A stretch of 64,000 nucleotides of DNA from Gemmatimonadota bacterium (GCA_026705925.1 JAPOZT010000001.1:1-64000); one strand, 5' to 3'. Positions 35,403 through 45,558 are shown, counted from the stretch's first letter. The notes: generated by a model not told the origin, from the letters alone. Translations and numbers: made by a program.

Positions 35403-37778
35403 ATGAGCCAAGATTTACTGCGGCAAGAGATCAACGAGTTGCGCGAACGCATTTCAAAGCTTAGCGCGGCCAGCCTGCGCATCAGTGCGAGCCTGGATCT
35501 GGATACCGTCCTCCAGGAGGTGGTGGACAGGGCCCGCGAACTGACCGGCGCCCGTTACGGCGCCATCATTACGATCGACGAAACCGGGCTGTCCCAGGAT
35601 TTCGTCACCTCCGGCCTCACCGACGAGGAACATCGGATAATGGCCGACTGGCCCGAAGGAGAGAGGCTCTTCGAGCACTTCCGGGACCTCCGGGGTACGT
35701 TGCAACTGCCGGACGTGCCCGCCTACCTGCGCTCGCTCGGCTTCTCCACCGATCTGCTGCCGCCCGGGGCCGTTCACGGCCAGGGTACGTCGATGCGCTA
35801 CCGCGGCCTGCACGTCGGAAATTTCTTCCTTGCCGATAAGGAAAGCGGCGAGGCGTTCACGAATGAGGACGAGGAGGTCCTGGTGCTATTCGCCTCCCAG
35901 GCCGCAACGACCATCGCCAACGCCCGCGCCCATCGGGCCGAGCAGCGCGCCCGGGCCGATCTGGAGGCCCTGATCGAGACCTCCCCGATCGGTGTCGTAG
36001 TCTTCGATGCCGGTACCGGCCATCCGACGTGGTTCAACAGGGAGGTGAGGAGGATCGTGGAGAGCCTGCGGACACCGGGCCGGCCCATTGAGGATTTGCT
36101 GGAGTTGCTGATCCTCCAGCGAGCCGACGGGAGTGAAATCGCGCTGGACCAGGCGCCCATGTCGCAGATTTTGAGTCACACGGAGACGGTGCGGGCCGAG
36201 GAGATCGTACTCTCCGTACCCGACGGGCGCAGCGTCACGACGCTGGTCAACTCCACGCCGATCCGCTCGGAAGATGGCGCAGTTGTGTCCGTGGTGGTTA
36301 CCATGCAGGACATGAAGCCGCTGCAGGAACTGGACCGGATGCGGACGGAGTTCGTGGGCATGGTCAGCCATGAACTGCGCGCCCCGCTCACGTCTATCAA
36401 GGGCTCGGCCACCACCCTGCTGGAAGCTTCCCAGAGTCTCGACCCGGCGGAGATGCGCGAGTTCTACCGCATCATCCTCACGCAGGCCGACCATATGCGC
36501 GTGTTGATCAGCGACCTGCTGGATGCGGGTCGCATCGACGCGGGGACATTATCGGTGGCGCCGGAGCCCTCCGAGGCCGCCGCCCTGGTGGACGGAGGGC
36601 GGAACACGTTCCGAAGCGGCGGCGGCAGACACGAAGTCCTGATCGATCTTCCCCCCGATCTGCCCCTCGTCATGGCCGACCGGCAGCGCATTGAGCAGGT
36701 GTTGAACAACCTGCTTGCCAACGCGGCGCTGCACGCCCCGGAGTCCTCGCCCATCCGGGTCCGCGCTGAGCGTGACGGGACGCACGTCGCGATCTCCGTC
36801 CGCGACGAAGGCAGGGGGGTGGCGCCGGACCGTCTCCCGCACATGTTTCGAAAGTATGCAAGTTTCGACGGCAACGACCGTGAGTCGGCCATCGCGGGAT
36901 CGGGACTCGGCCTCGCAATTTGCAAGGGCCTGGTCGAGGCGAACGGGGGGCGCATCTGGGCCGAAAGTCCGGGCATCGGGCGCGGTACCCGCGTGACCTT
37001 TACGGTCCCGCTGGCCGAAAGTCGCGAGCCGGCGCCTCGCAAGCCGCCGGAACCCGGTCCGGTCCCGGCCGATACGCGGAACGATGGAGAAGGCCGCGAA
37101 CCGATACGCATCCTCGTGCTCGACGATGACCCGCAGATGCTCCGCTATGTGCGCGACATGCTCGTGGCAGGGGGATATGACGCGGTGGTGACCGGAGACC
37201 ACGCCAGTTTGCCGCGCATCATCAAGACCGAGCGACCCGATCTGGTCCTCCTGGATCTTCTGCTTACCGACACGGACGGTATCCAGCTGATGGAAAACGT
37301 GCCCGATCTGGCTGAACTGCCCGTCATCTTCATTTCAGCCAACGGCCGGGACGAGACCATCGCGAAGGCCCTCGATACCGGCGCGGCCGACTATATCGTC
37401 AAACCCTTCTCGGCTACCGAATTGCTGGCCCGCATCCGCACGGCGCTGCGCAAACGGGCCGAAACCGAGCCCTTCGTGCTGGGCGATCTCACCATCGACT
37501 ACGATCAACGCCGGGTGAGCGTGGCCGACGTCCCGGTCGTCCTTACGCCCATCGAGTACGATCTGCTGCGCGCGCTTTCGCTGAACGCGGGAAGGGTGAC
37601 GACCTTCGACGTCCTGATTCGTCAGATCTGGAGCACCAAGTCCTACGCCAACCCGAAGCTGGTGCGCGCCTTTGTAAAGAAGCTTCGCCGCAAGCTGGGT
37701 GACGATGCCGGTAAACCACGCTACATCATCAACGAACGCGGAGTCGGCTACCGCATGGGCAGGACGGGAGTACCGTAG
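35403..37778 (+). CDS. Second one-piece hybrid kinase/response regulator, paralogue of the 3059 gene
   Basis: 791 residues from the ATG at 35403 (GGAGG 11 nt upstream; the frame is open further, but that part has no counterpart in the paralogue). Domain order is identical to the 3059 gene: coiled coil, GAF (about 25-170), PAS-like, HisKA with His323 in VSHELRAPLTSIKGSA, HATPase (VRDEGRGV, SGLGLAICKG), receiver (Asp618 in VLLDLLLTDTDG, Lys in YIVKPFS) and winged helix ending ERGVGYRMG. The two proteins align almost end to end without gaps up to the linker before the receiver. The receiver loop LTDTDG and the PAS region differ most, suggesting different inputs. No separate response regulator gene is nearby. 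Confidence 0.92.
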   Translation: MSQDLLRQEINELRERISKLSAASLRISASLDLDTVLQEVVDRARELTGARYGAIITIDETGLSQDFVTSGLTDEEHRIMADWPEGERLFEHFRDLRGTLQLPDVPAYLRSLGFSTDLLPPGAVHGQGTSMRYRGLHVGNFFLADKESGEAFTNEDEEVLVLFASQAATTIANARAHRAEQRARADLEALIETSPIGVVVFDAGTGHPTWFNREVRRIVESLRTPGRPIEDLLELLILQRADGSEIALDQAPMSQILSHTETVRAEEIVLSVPDGRSVTTLVNSTPIRSEDGAVVSVVVTMQDMKPLQELDRMRTEFVGMVSHELRAPLTSIKGSATTLLEASQSLDPAEMREFYRIILTQADHMRVLISDLLDAGRIDAGTLSVAPEPSEAAALVDGGRNTFRSGGGRHEVLIDLPPDLPLVMADRQRIEQVLNNLLANAALHAPESSPIRVRAERDGTHVAISVRDEGRGVAPDRLPHMFRKYASFDGNDRESAIAGSGLGLAICKGLVEANGGRIWAESPGIGRGTRVTFTVPLAESREPAPRKPPEPGPVPADTRNDGEGREPIRILVLDDDPQMLRYVRDMLVAGGYDAVVTGDHASLPRIIKTERPDLVLLDLLLTDTDGIQLMENVPDLAELPVIFISANGRDETIAKALDTGAADYIVKPFSATELLARIRTALRKRAETEPFVLGDLTIDYDQRRVSVADVPVVLTPIEYDLLRALSLNAGRVTTFDVLIRQIWSTKSYANPKLVRAFVKKLRRKLGDDAGKPRYIINERGVGYRMGRTGVP

Positions 37779-37828
37779 ATGTTTGTTTCAGGTCGGAGAG
37801 AGGATCAGTGCGGCCGGCCTGAGGCCGG

Positions 37829-38881
37829 TTAATCGGCTGCGGTCAGTTGCTTCAGTGCCGTCGTCAACACCTCGACGGAGCGCAGGTACTCGTCCAGGAC
37901 GATATGCTCGTCAGGGGTATGGTCCAGGCTGGAGTCGCCGGGACCATAGGCCGCGATCGGGCATTTCCATGCGGGGCCGACGATGCACATGTCGGACGTG
38001 CCCGTCTTCTTCTTGAAGGTCGGCCGGCCGCCTTCCTGGCGAATGCCCCGCAACAGCGCCCGGATCAGCGGGTTGTTCTTCGAAGCGATTACGCCCGGCA
38101 GGCGCTGGTCGCACTCGATTTCGGCCGGGCCCGCCTGGTCCATTACGAATCCGTTCAGGCCATCCATGTCGTAACCGGGCGGCACGCGCACCGAGAAGTA
38201 CGCTTCGACGCCCTCGGTCAACCCCCGGTCAAAGGTGTGGAATCGCCGCAGCTCTAGTCGGGGAGACTCGAACTCACTTTCCGTAGTCTGTTCGGCGAGC
38301 CGGGTCTTGAGGGCGTTGTACAGCTCGATGGCCCATTCCGCCGCGCGTCGATGGTCCCCCGCGTGATGGGCATTGGGCTGTTCGAGGCGGTAGTCGAAAT
38401 CCACGTGGCCCTTGTAACCGATGGTGACGCTGTCCCAGCCGCTCGGTTCGCCGATGAACACGCAGTCGGGCCGCATGCGGTCCACCAGGTGGCGGGCGCC
38501 CTTCGAAGTGGGGCATTCCTCCTCCACGGCGCCGACGACGGTGATCCTTCCGCCAGCGGTATCCGTGAGCCGGCTCGCGGCAGCTGTGAAGGCGGCCAGG
38601 GGGCCCTTGGCGTCCACCGTGCCGCGGCCGTAGAGCCTGCCCGATTCCTCCCGTATGGGCACGATCCCGGGCACCGTGTCGATATGCCCGACCAGGGCGA
38701 TATGCGGTTCGCCGCTACCGGTCTCACCCACCGCGTTCCCGGCCTCGTCCTCGTAGGCGCGGAGACCCCGGCGCTCCATGGCGTCTACCAGGAAGGAGAC
38801 GGCTTCGCCTTCCTGCGTGGAAGGACTGTAACGCTCGACCAGGCCCCGCAGCAAGGCAATGTCGTCGCGATCGCGGCTCAT
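37829..38881 (-). CDS. lysK: [LysW]-lysine/ornithine hydrolase
   Basis: 350 residues, M20-type metallopeptidase that releases lysine (or ornithine) from the C-terminal Glu of the LysW carrier, the last step of the pathway. Metal-binding motifs are visible: HIDTVPG, GRGTVDAKGPLAAF and VEEECPTSKGARHL. The C-terminal KTGTSDMCIVG segment with the last metal-binding region is intact. It directly abuts the lysJ stop (1 nt apart), closing the operon that begins at lysW. A GC-rich 6-bp hairpin (37814-37828) follows the stop immediately but has no T-run. Whether the natural product is lysine, ornithine or both cannot be told from sequence. Confidence 0.92.
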   Translation of the reverse strand: MSRDRDDIALLRGLVERYSPSTQEGEAVSFLVDAMERRGLRAYEDEAGNAVGETGSGEPHIALVGHIDTVPGIVPIREESGRLYGRGTVDAKGPLAAFTAAASRLTDTAGGRITVVGAVEEECPTSKGARHLVDRMRPDCVFIGEPSGWDSVTIGYKGHVDFDYRLEQPNAHHAGDHRRAAEWAIELYNALKTRLAEQTTESEFESPRLELRRFHTFDRGLTEGVEAYFSVRVPPGYDMDGLNGFVMDQAGPAEIECDQRLPGVIASKNNPLIRALLRGIRQEGGRPTFKKKTGTSDMCIVGPAWKCPIAAYGPGDSSLDHTPDEHIVLDEYLRSVEVLTTALKQLTAAD

Positions 38882-40120
38882 CTAAGCCTCCCGGGATCCG
38901 GTCGGACTACGCCGAGCGCGTCTCCCGTCCCGGACCGTACCCGCCGTCGGGCTATCCTCCAACGATCCCAGCACCGCGCCCGTGGTCTCAACGACCTGGT
39001 CGATCTCTTCCCTGGAAATCGACAGGGGCGGGAGGAAGCGCAGCACCGTGTTGCCCGCGGGCAGGGCCATCACGCCCCGTTCCATGAGTCCGCGGAGGAC
39101 GGGGGTGACCCGGCCCTTCATCTCTACGCCGATGATCAGGCCCATGCCCCGGATCTCCCGGACGAAGGGCGCGTCCAGCGCCGCGAGGGCATCCTGGAAA
39201 TACGCGCCGTTCTCCCGGGCGTTCTCGACGAGTCCTTCCTCCTCCAGCACGCGTAGCGTGGCCATGGCGGCCGCGCAGATCACCGGACTGCCGCCGAAGG
39301 TGTTGCCGTGGGACATGGCGGGTACGCCCCGGACCGTTTCGGCGCAGAGCGCCGCGCCCACGGGCAGGCCGCCGGCCATGGCCTTGGCCAGGCAGAGCAT
39401 ATCCGGCCGCAGGCCATGGTGCTCGCAGGCGAACATTGCACCGGTCCGGCCGAATCCGGTCTGCACTTCGTCCACGATGAACAGGGCGCCCCGTTCCCGG
39501 CACAGGTCCGCCACGCGGTTCAGATACGCGCCGTCGCCGATGCGAACACCGCCCTCGCCCTGCACCACTTCCAGGATCACCGCCGCCGTCTCGTCGCCGA
39601 TGGATTCCTCCATGGCGGAGGCATCGTTGTATTTCACGTGGGTGAAACCGGGAACGAGGGGTTCGAAGGGAGCGCGGTACTTGGGATTCCAGGTCGCGCT
39701 CAGGGATCCGAAGGTACGTCCGTGAAATCCGCGCTGGGTCGCGATGATGCCGGTCCGCCCCGTGGCGACACGGGCGAATTTAAGTGCCGCCTCCACCGCC
39801 TCCGTGCCCGAATTGCACAGGAAGAGCCGGTCCAGCCCCTCAGGGGCGGTCCGGGTCAGGGCCGTGGCCAGTTCCGCCCGCAGGTCGTTGTAGAAGGTGT
39901 CCGGACAGATCACGAGCCGCTCCGCCTGCCGCGCGATCGCCTCCGTCACGGCCGGATGGCAGTGGCCTACGTTGGCCGTGCCGATCCCGCCGATGCAATC
40001 TATGTACTCCTTGCCGTCACTGTCCCAGAGGCGGGCGCCGCTGCCTCGGACGATCACCACGTCCCGCTTGGGCAGAATGCCCATCGACGCCTGGTTTTCC
40101 ATGGCCTGGTAGTCAGTCAT
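38882..40120 (-). CDS. lysJ: [LysW]-aminoadipate/glutamate semialdehyde transaminase
   Basis: 412 residues, PLP-dependent class III aminotransferase of the ArgD/LysJ group. It transaminates the LysW-bound semialdehyde with glutamate as donor. Motifs include IGGIGTANVGHCHP, FCNSGTEAVEAALK-like FLCNSGTEAVEAALKFAR, the PLP Asp in FIVDEVQTGFGRTG, and the Schiff-base Lys in LCLAKAMAGGLPVGA. The C-terminal extension after about residue 390 (Arg-rich, RDGRRARRSP) is longer than usual. It sits between lysZ and lysK in the LysW operon, which distinguishes it from an ordinary argD. Confidence 0.92.
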   Translation of the reverse strand: MTDYQAMENQASMGILPKRDVVIVRGSGARLWDSDGKEYIDCIGGIGTANVGHCHPAVTEAIARQAERLVICPDTFYNDLRAELATALTRTAPEGLDRLFLCNSGTEAVEAALKFARVATGRTGIIATQRGFHGRTFGSLSATWNPKYRAPFEPLVPGFTHVKYNDASAMEESIGDETAAVILEVVQGEGGVRIGDGAYLNRVADLCRERGALFIVDEVQTGFGRTGAMFACEHHGLRPDMLCLAKAMAGGLPVGAALCAETVRGVPAMSHGNTFGGSPVICAAAMATLRVLEEEGLVENARENGAYFQDALAALDAPFVREIRGMGLIIGVEMKGRVTPVLRGLMERGVMALPAGNTVLRFLPPLSISREEIDQVVETTGAVLGSLEDSPTAGTVRDGRRARRSPTGSREA

Positions 40121-40205
40121 TTTGCGCGCTCCAATTTACGATTCCGATTCATTCGTCTTGCCGCGGGCCGTCCCTGTCCGGTGGGGCCGCCCCGTCCGGC
40201 GCCCG

Positions 40206-40999
40206 CTACCCGATCACCGTGCCCGCGCCGCGCAAGGCCGCCGTAACCGGTTCGGGGATGCGTCCGTCCCCCAGGATCACCTGGCCCACGCCGACCTCCA
40301 GCGCCTCCTTCGCGCCGAGCAGCTTCTTCTTCATGCGGTCCCGGGCATGGGTTTCGATCTCCCGGTCGATTTCGTCGCGGGATATCCGGGGTATCAGCGT
40401 GTTCTCGTCGTCCGCATCCTCAAGGAACCCCGGCGTGTTGGAAAGTATGACCAGCCGTTCCGCGCCGAGGGCGTCGGCGATTACCGCGGCCGCGCGGTCC
40501 CCGTCAATGTTGATCACCTCACCTTCGTAGCTGATGGCGGGGGGACTGATGACGGGCAGGTAACCCTGGTCGAGGAGCGTGGTCAGGAGCGAGACGTTCG
40601 CCCTTTCGATCCGGCCGGTGTAGTCGTCCCGCAGGATCTTCGTCCGGCCGTCCTCCACGATGCGGATACTGGGTTTCCGGCGGCCTTCGAGCAGCCGGCC
40701 GTCCACGCCGCTCAGGCCGACGGCGTTGACCCCGAGCTGCTGCAGTCTCTCGACGATGCGGGTGTTGCGCTTTCCGCAGTACACCATGGTGAAGATGTCC
40801 AGCGTTTCCTGATCGGTGACCCGGCTCGTGTATCCGGACGGCGACGTGACCATGCGGGGCGGCTTGCCCAGTTGCTCGGAGATCTGGTTCAATTCATCGG
40901 ATGCGCCGTGCACCAGCACCAGCGGTTCGGTCTGCCGGGCGATGTCTTCCAGGACGTAATCCAGGTTGATGCCCCGGCTGCCGCCCGTCTTCACCACAA

Positions 41000-41003
<4 letters not shown>
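40206..41003 (-). CDS. lysZ: [LysW]-aminoadipate/glutamate kinase
   Basis: 265 residues, amino-acid kinase family (ArgB-like). It phosphorylates the carboxylate of the LysW-linked aminoadipate or glutamate. N-terminal MIVVKTGGSRGI provides the phosphate-binding Lys and Gly residues. VLVHGASDELN and the C-terminal NIDGDRAAAVIADAL segment bind substrate and ATP. The ATG overlaps the hisS stop by 4 nt (ATGA), so translation is coupled. Loss of the Asn/Glu patterns typical of acetylglutamate kinase and the operon context favour the LysZ function. Confidence 0.92.
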
Positions 41004-42265
<1,262 letters not shown>

Positions 42266-42285
42266 AATGCGTCCTGTACCGGGTG

Positions 42286-43329
42286 CTAGACCGGGTGGAG
42301 GCCCGGAAACTCCAGGCCCGTCCGCTCGTCCCACCCGTGCATGATGTTGAGGGCCTGCACGGCCTGTCCGGCCGCGCCCTTGACCAGGTTGTCCAACGCG
42401 CCCATAACCACGACCCGGTCGCTGTGCTCGTCGCGCTCGAACCCGATGTCGCAGTAATTGGTGCCCGCGAGAAACTTCGGATCGGGATAGCGGAACACGC
42501 CGGTGCGCTCTTTGATAATGCGGATGAAGGGTTCCCCGCCATAGGCCGCCCGGTAGATGCCCCAGATATCCTTGTCGGCCAGGCCGTCGTTCACGAAGGC
42601 GTGGGTCGTCATGAGGATGCCGCGCACCAGTTCGATGGCCGTCGCCGAGAAATGGACCTGGGGCGCCTGCCCGCCGAAGGTGAGCTCCTGCACGATCTCC
42701 GCCGTGTGCCGATGGCCCGTGGGCTTGAAGGATCGCACGGCACCGCTGCGGTCCGGGTGGTGGGTGGACCGGTCGGCCCGGTGTCCCGCCGCGGATGACC
42801 CGATCTTCCCCTCCATGAAGAGCCGGGAGGGGTCGACGGCGCCGGCCCTGACGAGGGGCGCCAGCGACAGGATCGCCGTGGCGGCCAGGCACCCGGTGCA
42901 CGCGACGCATTCGGCGTCCCGGATCTCGTCCCGGTAGAGTTCGGCCAGGCCGTACACGAACTGGCCGAGGACATCGGGATGGGCATGGGCATGTCCGTAC
43001 CATTTCGGATAGTCCGCCGGATCCCGCAGGCGAAAGTCCGCGCTCAGGTCGATGACGCGGGCCGACAGACCGGAAAAGGCGTCCCACCTTTGCATGGCCT
43101 CCCCGTGGGGCAGGCACAGGCACAGGACATCGCAGGGCTCGAGGTCGTCTACGGCGCTGAACTTGAGGTCCGTAACCCGCCGCAGGTTCGGATGGGAACG
43201 GCCCACGGGCTTGCCCGCGAGCGATTCCGAAGTCACCTGTCCGATTTCGATTTCCGGGTGGAACAGGAGCAGGCGAAGCAGTTCCCCTCCGCCATAGCCG
43301 GACGCGCCGGCGATAGACACCTTGATCAT
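42286..43329 (-). CDS. lysY: [LysW]-aminoadipyl/glutamyl phosphate reductase
   Basis: 347 residues, ArgC-type NADPH-dependent reductase acting on the LysW-bound acyl phosphate. The Rossmann start is [18 protein letters not shown]. The catalytic Cys lies in [10 protein letters not shown], in the LysY-like form rather than the NPGCYPT of classic ArgC. The GKIGSSAAG and [15 protein letters not shown] segments match LysY proteins of Thermus type. The ATG at 43329 overlaps the preceding lysX stop by 4 nt (ATGA). An open frame reaching 43605 is only the antisense of lysX frame reading. Substrate range (lysine versus arginine branch) is not decidable here. Confidence 0.92.
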   Translation of the reverse strand: MIKVSIAGASGYGGGELLRLLLFHPEIEIGQVTSESLAGKPVGRSHPNLRRVTDLKFSAVDDLEPCDVLCLCLPHGEAMQRWDAFSGLSARVIDLSADFRLRDPADYPKWYGHAHAHPDVLGQFVYGLAELYRDEIRDAECVACTGCLAATAILSLAPLVRAGAVDPSRLFMEGKIGSSAAGHRADRSTHHPDRSGAVRSFKPTGHRHTAEIVQELTFGGQAPQVHFSATAIELVRGILMTTHAFVNDGLADKDIWGIYRAAYGGEPFIRIIKERTGVFRYPDPKFLAGTNYCDIGFERDEHSDRVVVMGALDNLVKGAAGQAVQALNIMHGWDERTGLEFPGLHPV

Positions 43330-44165
43330 GATCGGGCCACCTTTACCAGATAGTCGATGATTCGGCCGGGAATGTCCACGCCCGTCGGCTTGATGCTGTT
43401 CCGGAACTCCATGGTGTAGTTGACCTCGTTGACCAGGATCCCCTCCGGCGATTCCAGCAGGTCGACGGCCACCACGCCGCCGCCCACGGCTTCCGCGGCG
43501 CGGGCGGAAAGCGTCCCCACCTCGCCCTCCACGGGACAGTCCGCCGTCGTCCCGCCCAGGGCGGTGTTGGTCTTCCAGTGGTCCGAATACCGGTAGACGG
43601 CGCAAATGGTCTCGCCGTCAACCACGAAGGACCGGATGTCCCGGCCGGGCTTTTCGACGTACTCCTGGATGTAGATCACCGAATGCTGATAGGACCCCAG
43701 CGTCTCCTTGTGCTCGAGCACCGCTTCGGCGGCATGACGGTCGTTGATCCGCGCGATGAGGCGCCCCCACGAGCCGATGGGCGGCTTGACCACGACGGGA
43801 TAGCCCATGGATTCCATTTCCTCCAAGGCCGACTCGGCCGTGAACGCGACGCGGGCCTTCGGCGTGGGCACCCCGTGGTCTACCAGCGCCATGGTCGTCA
43901 GGAACTTGTTCCCGCACACGCGGGCCACCTCGTAGGAGTTGACGGTCCTGATGCCGCCGGCGTTGAGTATCTTCAGCGAGTTGAGCGCCCTGGAATGGTT
44001 GATGCACCGCTCGAGTATGACGTCGTGGTCGTACCGGTGGTTCTCCAGGTCGAAGACGATGCGCCGGTCGTCCAGCCGGTCGAAGACAATACCCCGTTTC
44101 GCCGCGGCCTCGAAGAGCATCTTCTGTTCCGTGGAAACGATGGACAGCAGCATGCCGATCTTCAC
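43326..44165 (-). CDS. lysX: LysX-type ATP-grasp ligase joining amino acid to LysW
   Basis: 279 residues. It ligates the amino group of aminoadipate (or glutamate) to the C-terminal Glu of LysW using ATP. Typical elements are present: [47 protein letters not shown] (ATP-binding Lys), [21 protein letters not shown] and the metal-binding [11 protein letters not shown] with Glu247 and Asn249. It starts with GTG overlapping the stop of the preceding paralogue (GTGA). All catalytic residues appear intact, so this is the likely active ligase. The gene is followed by lysY with a 4-nt overlap. Confidence 0.92.
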   Translation of the reverse strand: MKIGMLLSIVSTEQKMLFEAAAKRGIVFDRLDDRRIVFDLENHRYDHDVILERCINHSRALNSLKILNAGGIRTVNSYEVARVCGNKFLTTMALVDHGVPTPKARVAFTAESALEEMESMGYPVVVKPPIGSWGRLIARINDRHAAEAVLEHKETLGSYQHSVIYIQEYVEKPGRDIRSFVVDGETICAVYRYSDHWKTNTALGGTTADCPVEGEVGTLSARAAEAVGGGVVAVDLLESPEGILVNEVNYTMEFRNSIKPTGVDIPGRIIDYLVKVARS

Positions 44166-45016
44166 GAGTTGCGTCCCCCCTGTGCCACCGAGTCCGCCAC
44201 GTAGTCCATGATCTTCCCCGGTATATTGACGCCGGAGACGTCCGACGCATCCGAAAGCCCGGACGGCGGGCCCATCTCCTGCACGAACCAGGCATCCTTC
44301 GTGCGAACCATGTCCACCACCGCGATACCGCCGCCGATCGCCCGGACGGCGGCGACCGCCAGGTCGTTCAGTTCCTCCGTGACGGGCTCCTGCTTCATCA
44401 GTCCGCCGGCGGTGATGGTCCCGATCCAGTGATGGGTCAGCACCGAGACGGCGGCCACCGTCTCGTCGCCGACCACGTACGCCCTGATGTCGTGTCCGGG
44501 CGAATCGATGTGCTTTTGCATGAAGAAGATGGAGTGGTGATAGGCGCCGAGGATGCGTTTGTGCTCCAGGACCGTCGCCGCCGTATACTTGTCCCCGATC
44601 CGGGAAACGAGCTGGCCCTCGGGACCCTCCACGGGCCGGAGGACGACCGGGTACCCCATGTCCTCCATGGCTTCCAGGGCGGAACGCGGCGTGTACGCAA
44701 CGCGCACTTCCGGCACCGGGACCCCGTTCTCCCGCAAGGCCAGGGACGTCAGCAGCCGGTTCCCGTACGTCTCCACCACCGGCTGGCGGTTCACCGTCGG
44801 AATGCCCCAGTGGTCGAAGACGGTCAGCGCGTACACGGCGCGATGGTGATCGATACAGCGCTCCAGGACCACGTCCAGGTCCATGTGACGCCGATCCAGT
44901 TCGAAGACCAGCCGCGTGTTGTCGATCGTCGTCACGTCGATGCCGCGGCGGCCCGCCTCGGCGATCAACCGCTTCTCGTCCTTCCTGATACGCGACAGCA
45001 CGATGCCCAATTCCAT
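44162..45016 (-). CDS. Divergent LysX paralogue with altered metal site
   Basis: 284 residues, alignable to the adjacent LysX over its full length ([61 protein letters not shown]). Key differences are seen. TNTALGG is replaced by GTITAGG, and the metal-binding EVN...EFRNS becomes [12 protein letters not shown], so Asn249 of LysX is Gly249 here. This may be a ligase with another substrate, a weak enzyme or a regulatory pseudoenzyme. It is the first gene after the leader and terminator behind lysW and overlaps the true lysX by 4 nt. The ATG at 45016 matches the family start; an in-frame extension to 45064 is rejected. Confidence 0.85.
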   Translation of the reverse strand: MELGIVLSRIRKDEKRLIAEAGRRGIDVTTIDNTRLVFELDRRHMDLDVVLERCIDHHRAVYALTVFDHWGIPTVNRQPVVETYGNRLLTSLALRENGVPVPEVRVAYTPRSALEAMEDMGYPVVLRPVEGPEGQLVSRIGDKYTAATVLEHKRILGAYHHSIFFMQKHIDSPGHDIRAYVVGDETVAAVSVLTHHWIGTITAGGLMKQEPVTEELNDLAVAAVRAIGGGIAVVDMVRTKDAWFVQEMGPPSGLSDASDVSGVNIPGKIMDYVADSVAQGGRNS

Positions 45017-45062
45017 GTAAACCTCATCCTCCGGGTATCCCGCGTCCCCTTGCCCGTCATGC

Positions 45063-45111
45063 AAAAAAAAAAGAGCCGGCCTCTTCGCTCAATCGAAGAG
45101 GAACACGGCTC
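45063..45111 (-). terminator. Intrinsic terminator between lysW and the lysX-like genes
   Basis: On the minus strand GAGCCG and CCTCTTCG pair in a long stem with CGAAGAGG and CGGCTC around a 6-nt loop (45088-45093), with a small internal bulge, followed by ten T residues (45072-45063). It lies inside the operon, 46 bp before the next ORF, so it must be leaky or regulated. Confidence 0.85.
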
Positions 45112-45160
45112 CCAACTGTTCCCGTGACCCCGTTATCCCTTGCGCAGGATTATCGCGGGG
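45063..45160 (-). promoter_or_regulatory. Candidate transcription attenuator with alternative hairpins
   Basis: Three mutually competing structures can be drawn on the leftward transcript. The first is a hairpin at 45160-45128 (CCCCG with CGGGG plus ATCC with GGAT) that includes the last codons and stop of the leader ORF. The second is GGAACA-(11)-TGTTCC at 45122-45100. The third is the terminator at 45111-45063, whose 5' arm overlaps the second. The arrangement is that of a classic leader-peptide attenuator. Function is inferred, not shown. Confidence 0.5.
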
Positions 45161-45227
45161 CCCGACGAGCGGACGAACGCAAATCACAATCATGTTTACC
45201 ATGTTTATGTTTCATTCGTTTGCTCAT
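45150..45227 (-). CDS. Putative leader peptide rich in Lys, His and Arg
   Basis: A 25-codon ORF on the minus strand, ATG at 45227, with AAGGA about 8-10 nt upstream. Twelve of 25 residues are basic: Lys at 3, 6, 8, 11; His at 7, 9, 12; Arg at 4, 17, 21, 22, 25. It begins MSKRMKHKHGKHD and ends ARRAPR. It lies 28 bp after the lysW stop and its end falls inside the first attenuator hairpin, with Arg21, Arg22 and Arg25 closest to it. The operon downstream makes lysine and/or arginine and encodes HisRS, so ribosome stalling on these codons could control termination. A small functional protein is the alternative. Confidence 0.5.
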   Translation of the reverse strand: MSKRMKHKHGKHDCDLRSSARRAPR

Positions 45228-45255
45228 CGTGATTTCCTTCCATCCGTCCTTGGGC

Positions 45256-45423
45256 TTATTCTCCCCAGTCTTCCTCTTCTTCCGGTGCCAGCGCGAACTC
45301 CAGCGGGTCGACGCTGATCACTTCCAGTTCCGCGCCGCACTCCGGGCACGTGATGATTTCGCCTGCCACGACATCATAATCCAGGGTGATCTCGGCACCA
45401 CATTCCGGGCAGATCCCGCTCAT
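45256..45423 (-). CDS. lysW: Amino-group carrier protein LysW
   Basis: 55 residues. Two CxxC pairs (Cys5/Cys8 in ICPECGAE and Cys26/Cys29 in TCPECGAE) form the zinc-bound globular part. The acidic tail ends in EDWGE, the exact C-terminal signature onto whose last Glu the substrate is loaded. LysW protects and carries the amino group of aminoadipate (lysine branch) or glutamate (arginine branch) through the enzymes encoded downstream. A GGGGG stretch before the ATG at 45423 may serve as ribosome-binding site. It is the first gene behind a strong promoter. The terminator after it would favour excess carrier over enzymes. Confidence 0.96.
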   Translation of the reverse strand: MSGICPECGAEITLDYDVVAGEIITCPECGAELEVISVDPLEFALAPEEEEDWGE

Positions 45424-45521
45424 GATACCCCCGTTTTACACCAATGCAGCCTCGGAACGAATCGTTTCAGGCGGCCCTTTCACCCTTCGGGGTAGGCCTT
45501 CCCTCCTTAAAGAACGGACGC

Positions 45522-45549
45522 AATATAGGATGCGCGCTAATGGTGTCAA
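45522..45549 (-). promoter_or_regulatory. Sigma-70-type promoter for the lysW operon
   Basis: On the minus strand a perfect TTGACA (45549-45544), a 16-bp spacer and TATATT (45527-45522) lie just after the gyrA stop and about 100 bp before the lysW ATG. The 5' leader of about 90 nt shows no riboswitch that I recognise. Confidence 0.65.
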
Positions 45550-45558
45550 GCGCTTTTT

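Noticed and set aside
35152-35403. 83-codon minus-strand ORF in the spacer before the second kinase gene
   Set aside because: No ribosome-binding site or family resemblance; it lies in the probable promoter region.
37814-37828. Hairpin after lysK considered as an intrinsic terminator
   Set aside because: The 6-bp stem has no T-run on either strand.
42266-43123. N-terminal extension that would make HisRS 707 residues
   Set aside because: The extra 286 residues are an Arg/Pro/Gly-rich shadow of lysY in another frame; HisRS starts at 42265.
45424-45521. 5' leader of lysW considered as a lysine riboswitch
   Set aside because: At about 90 nt it is too short for the lysine riboswitch and lacks its conserved helices as far as I can see.
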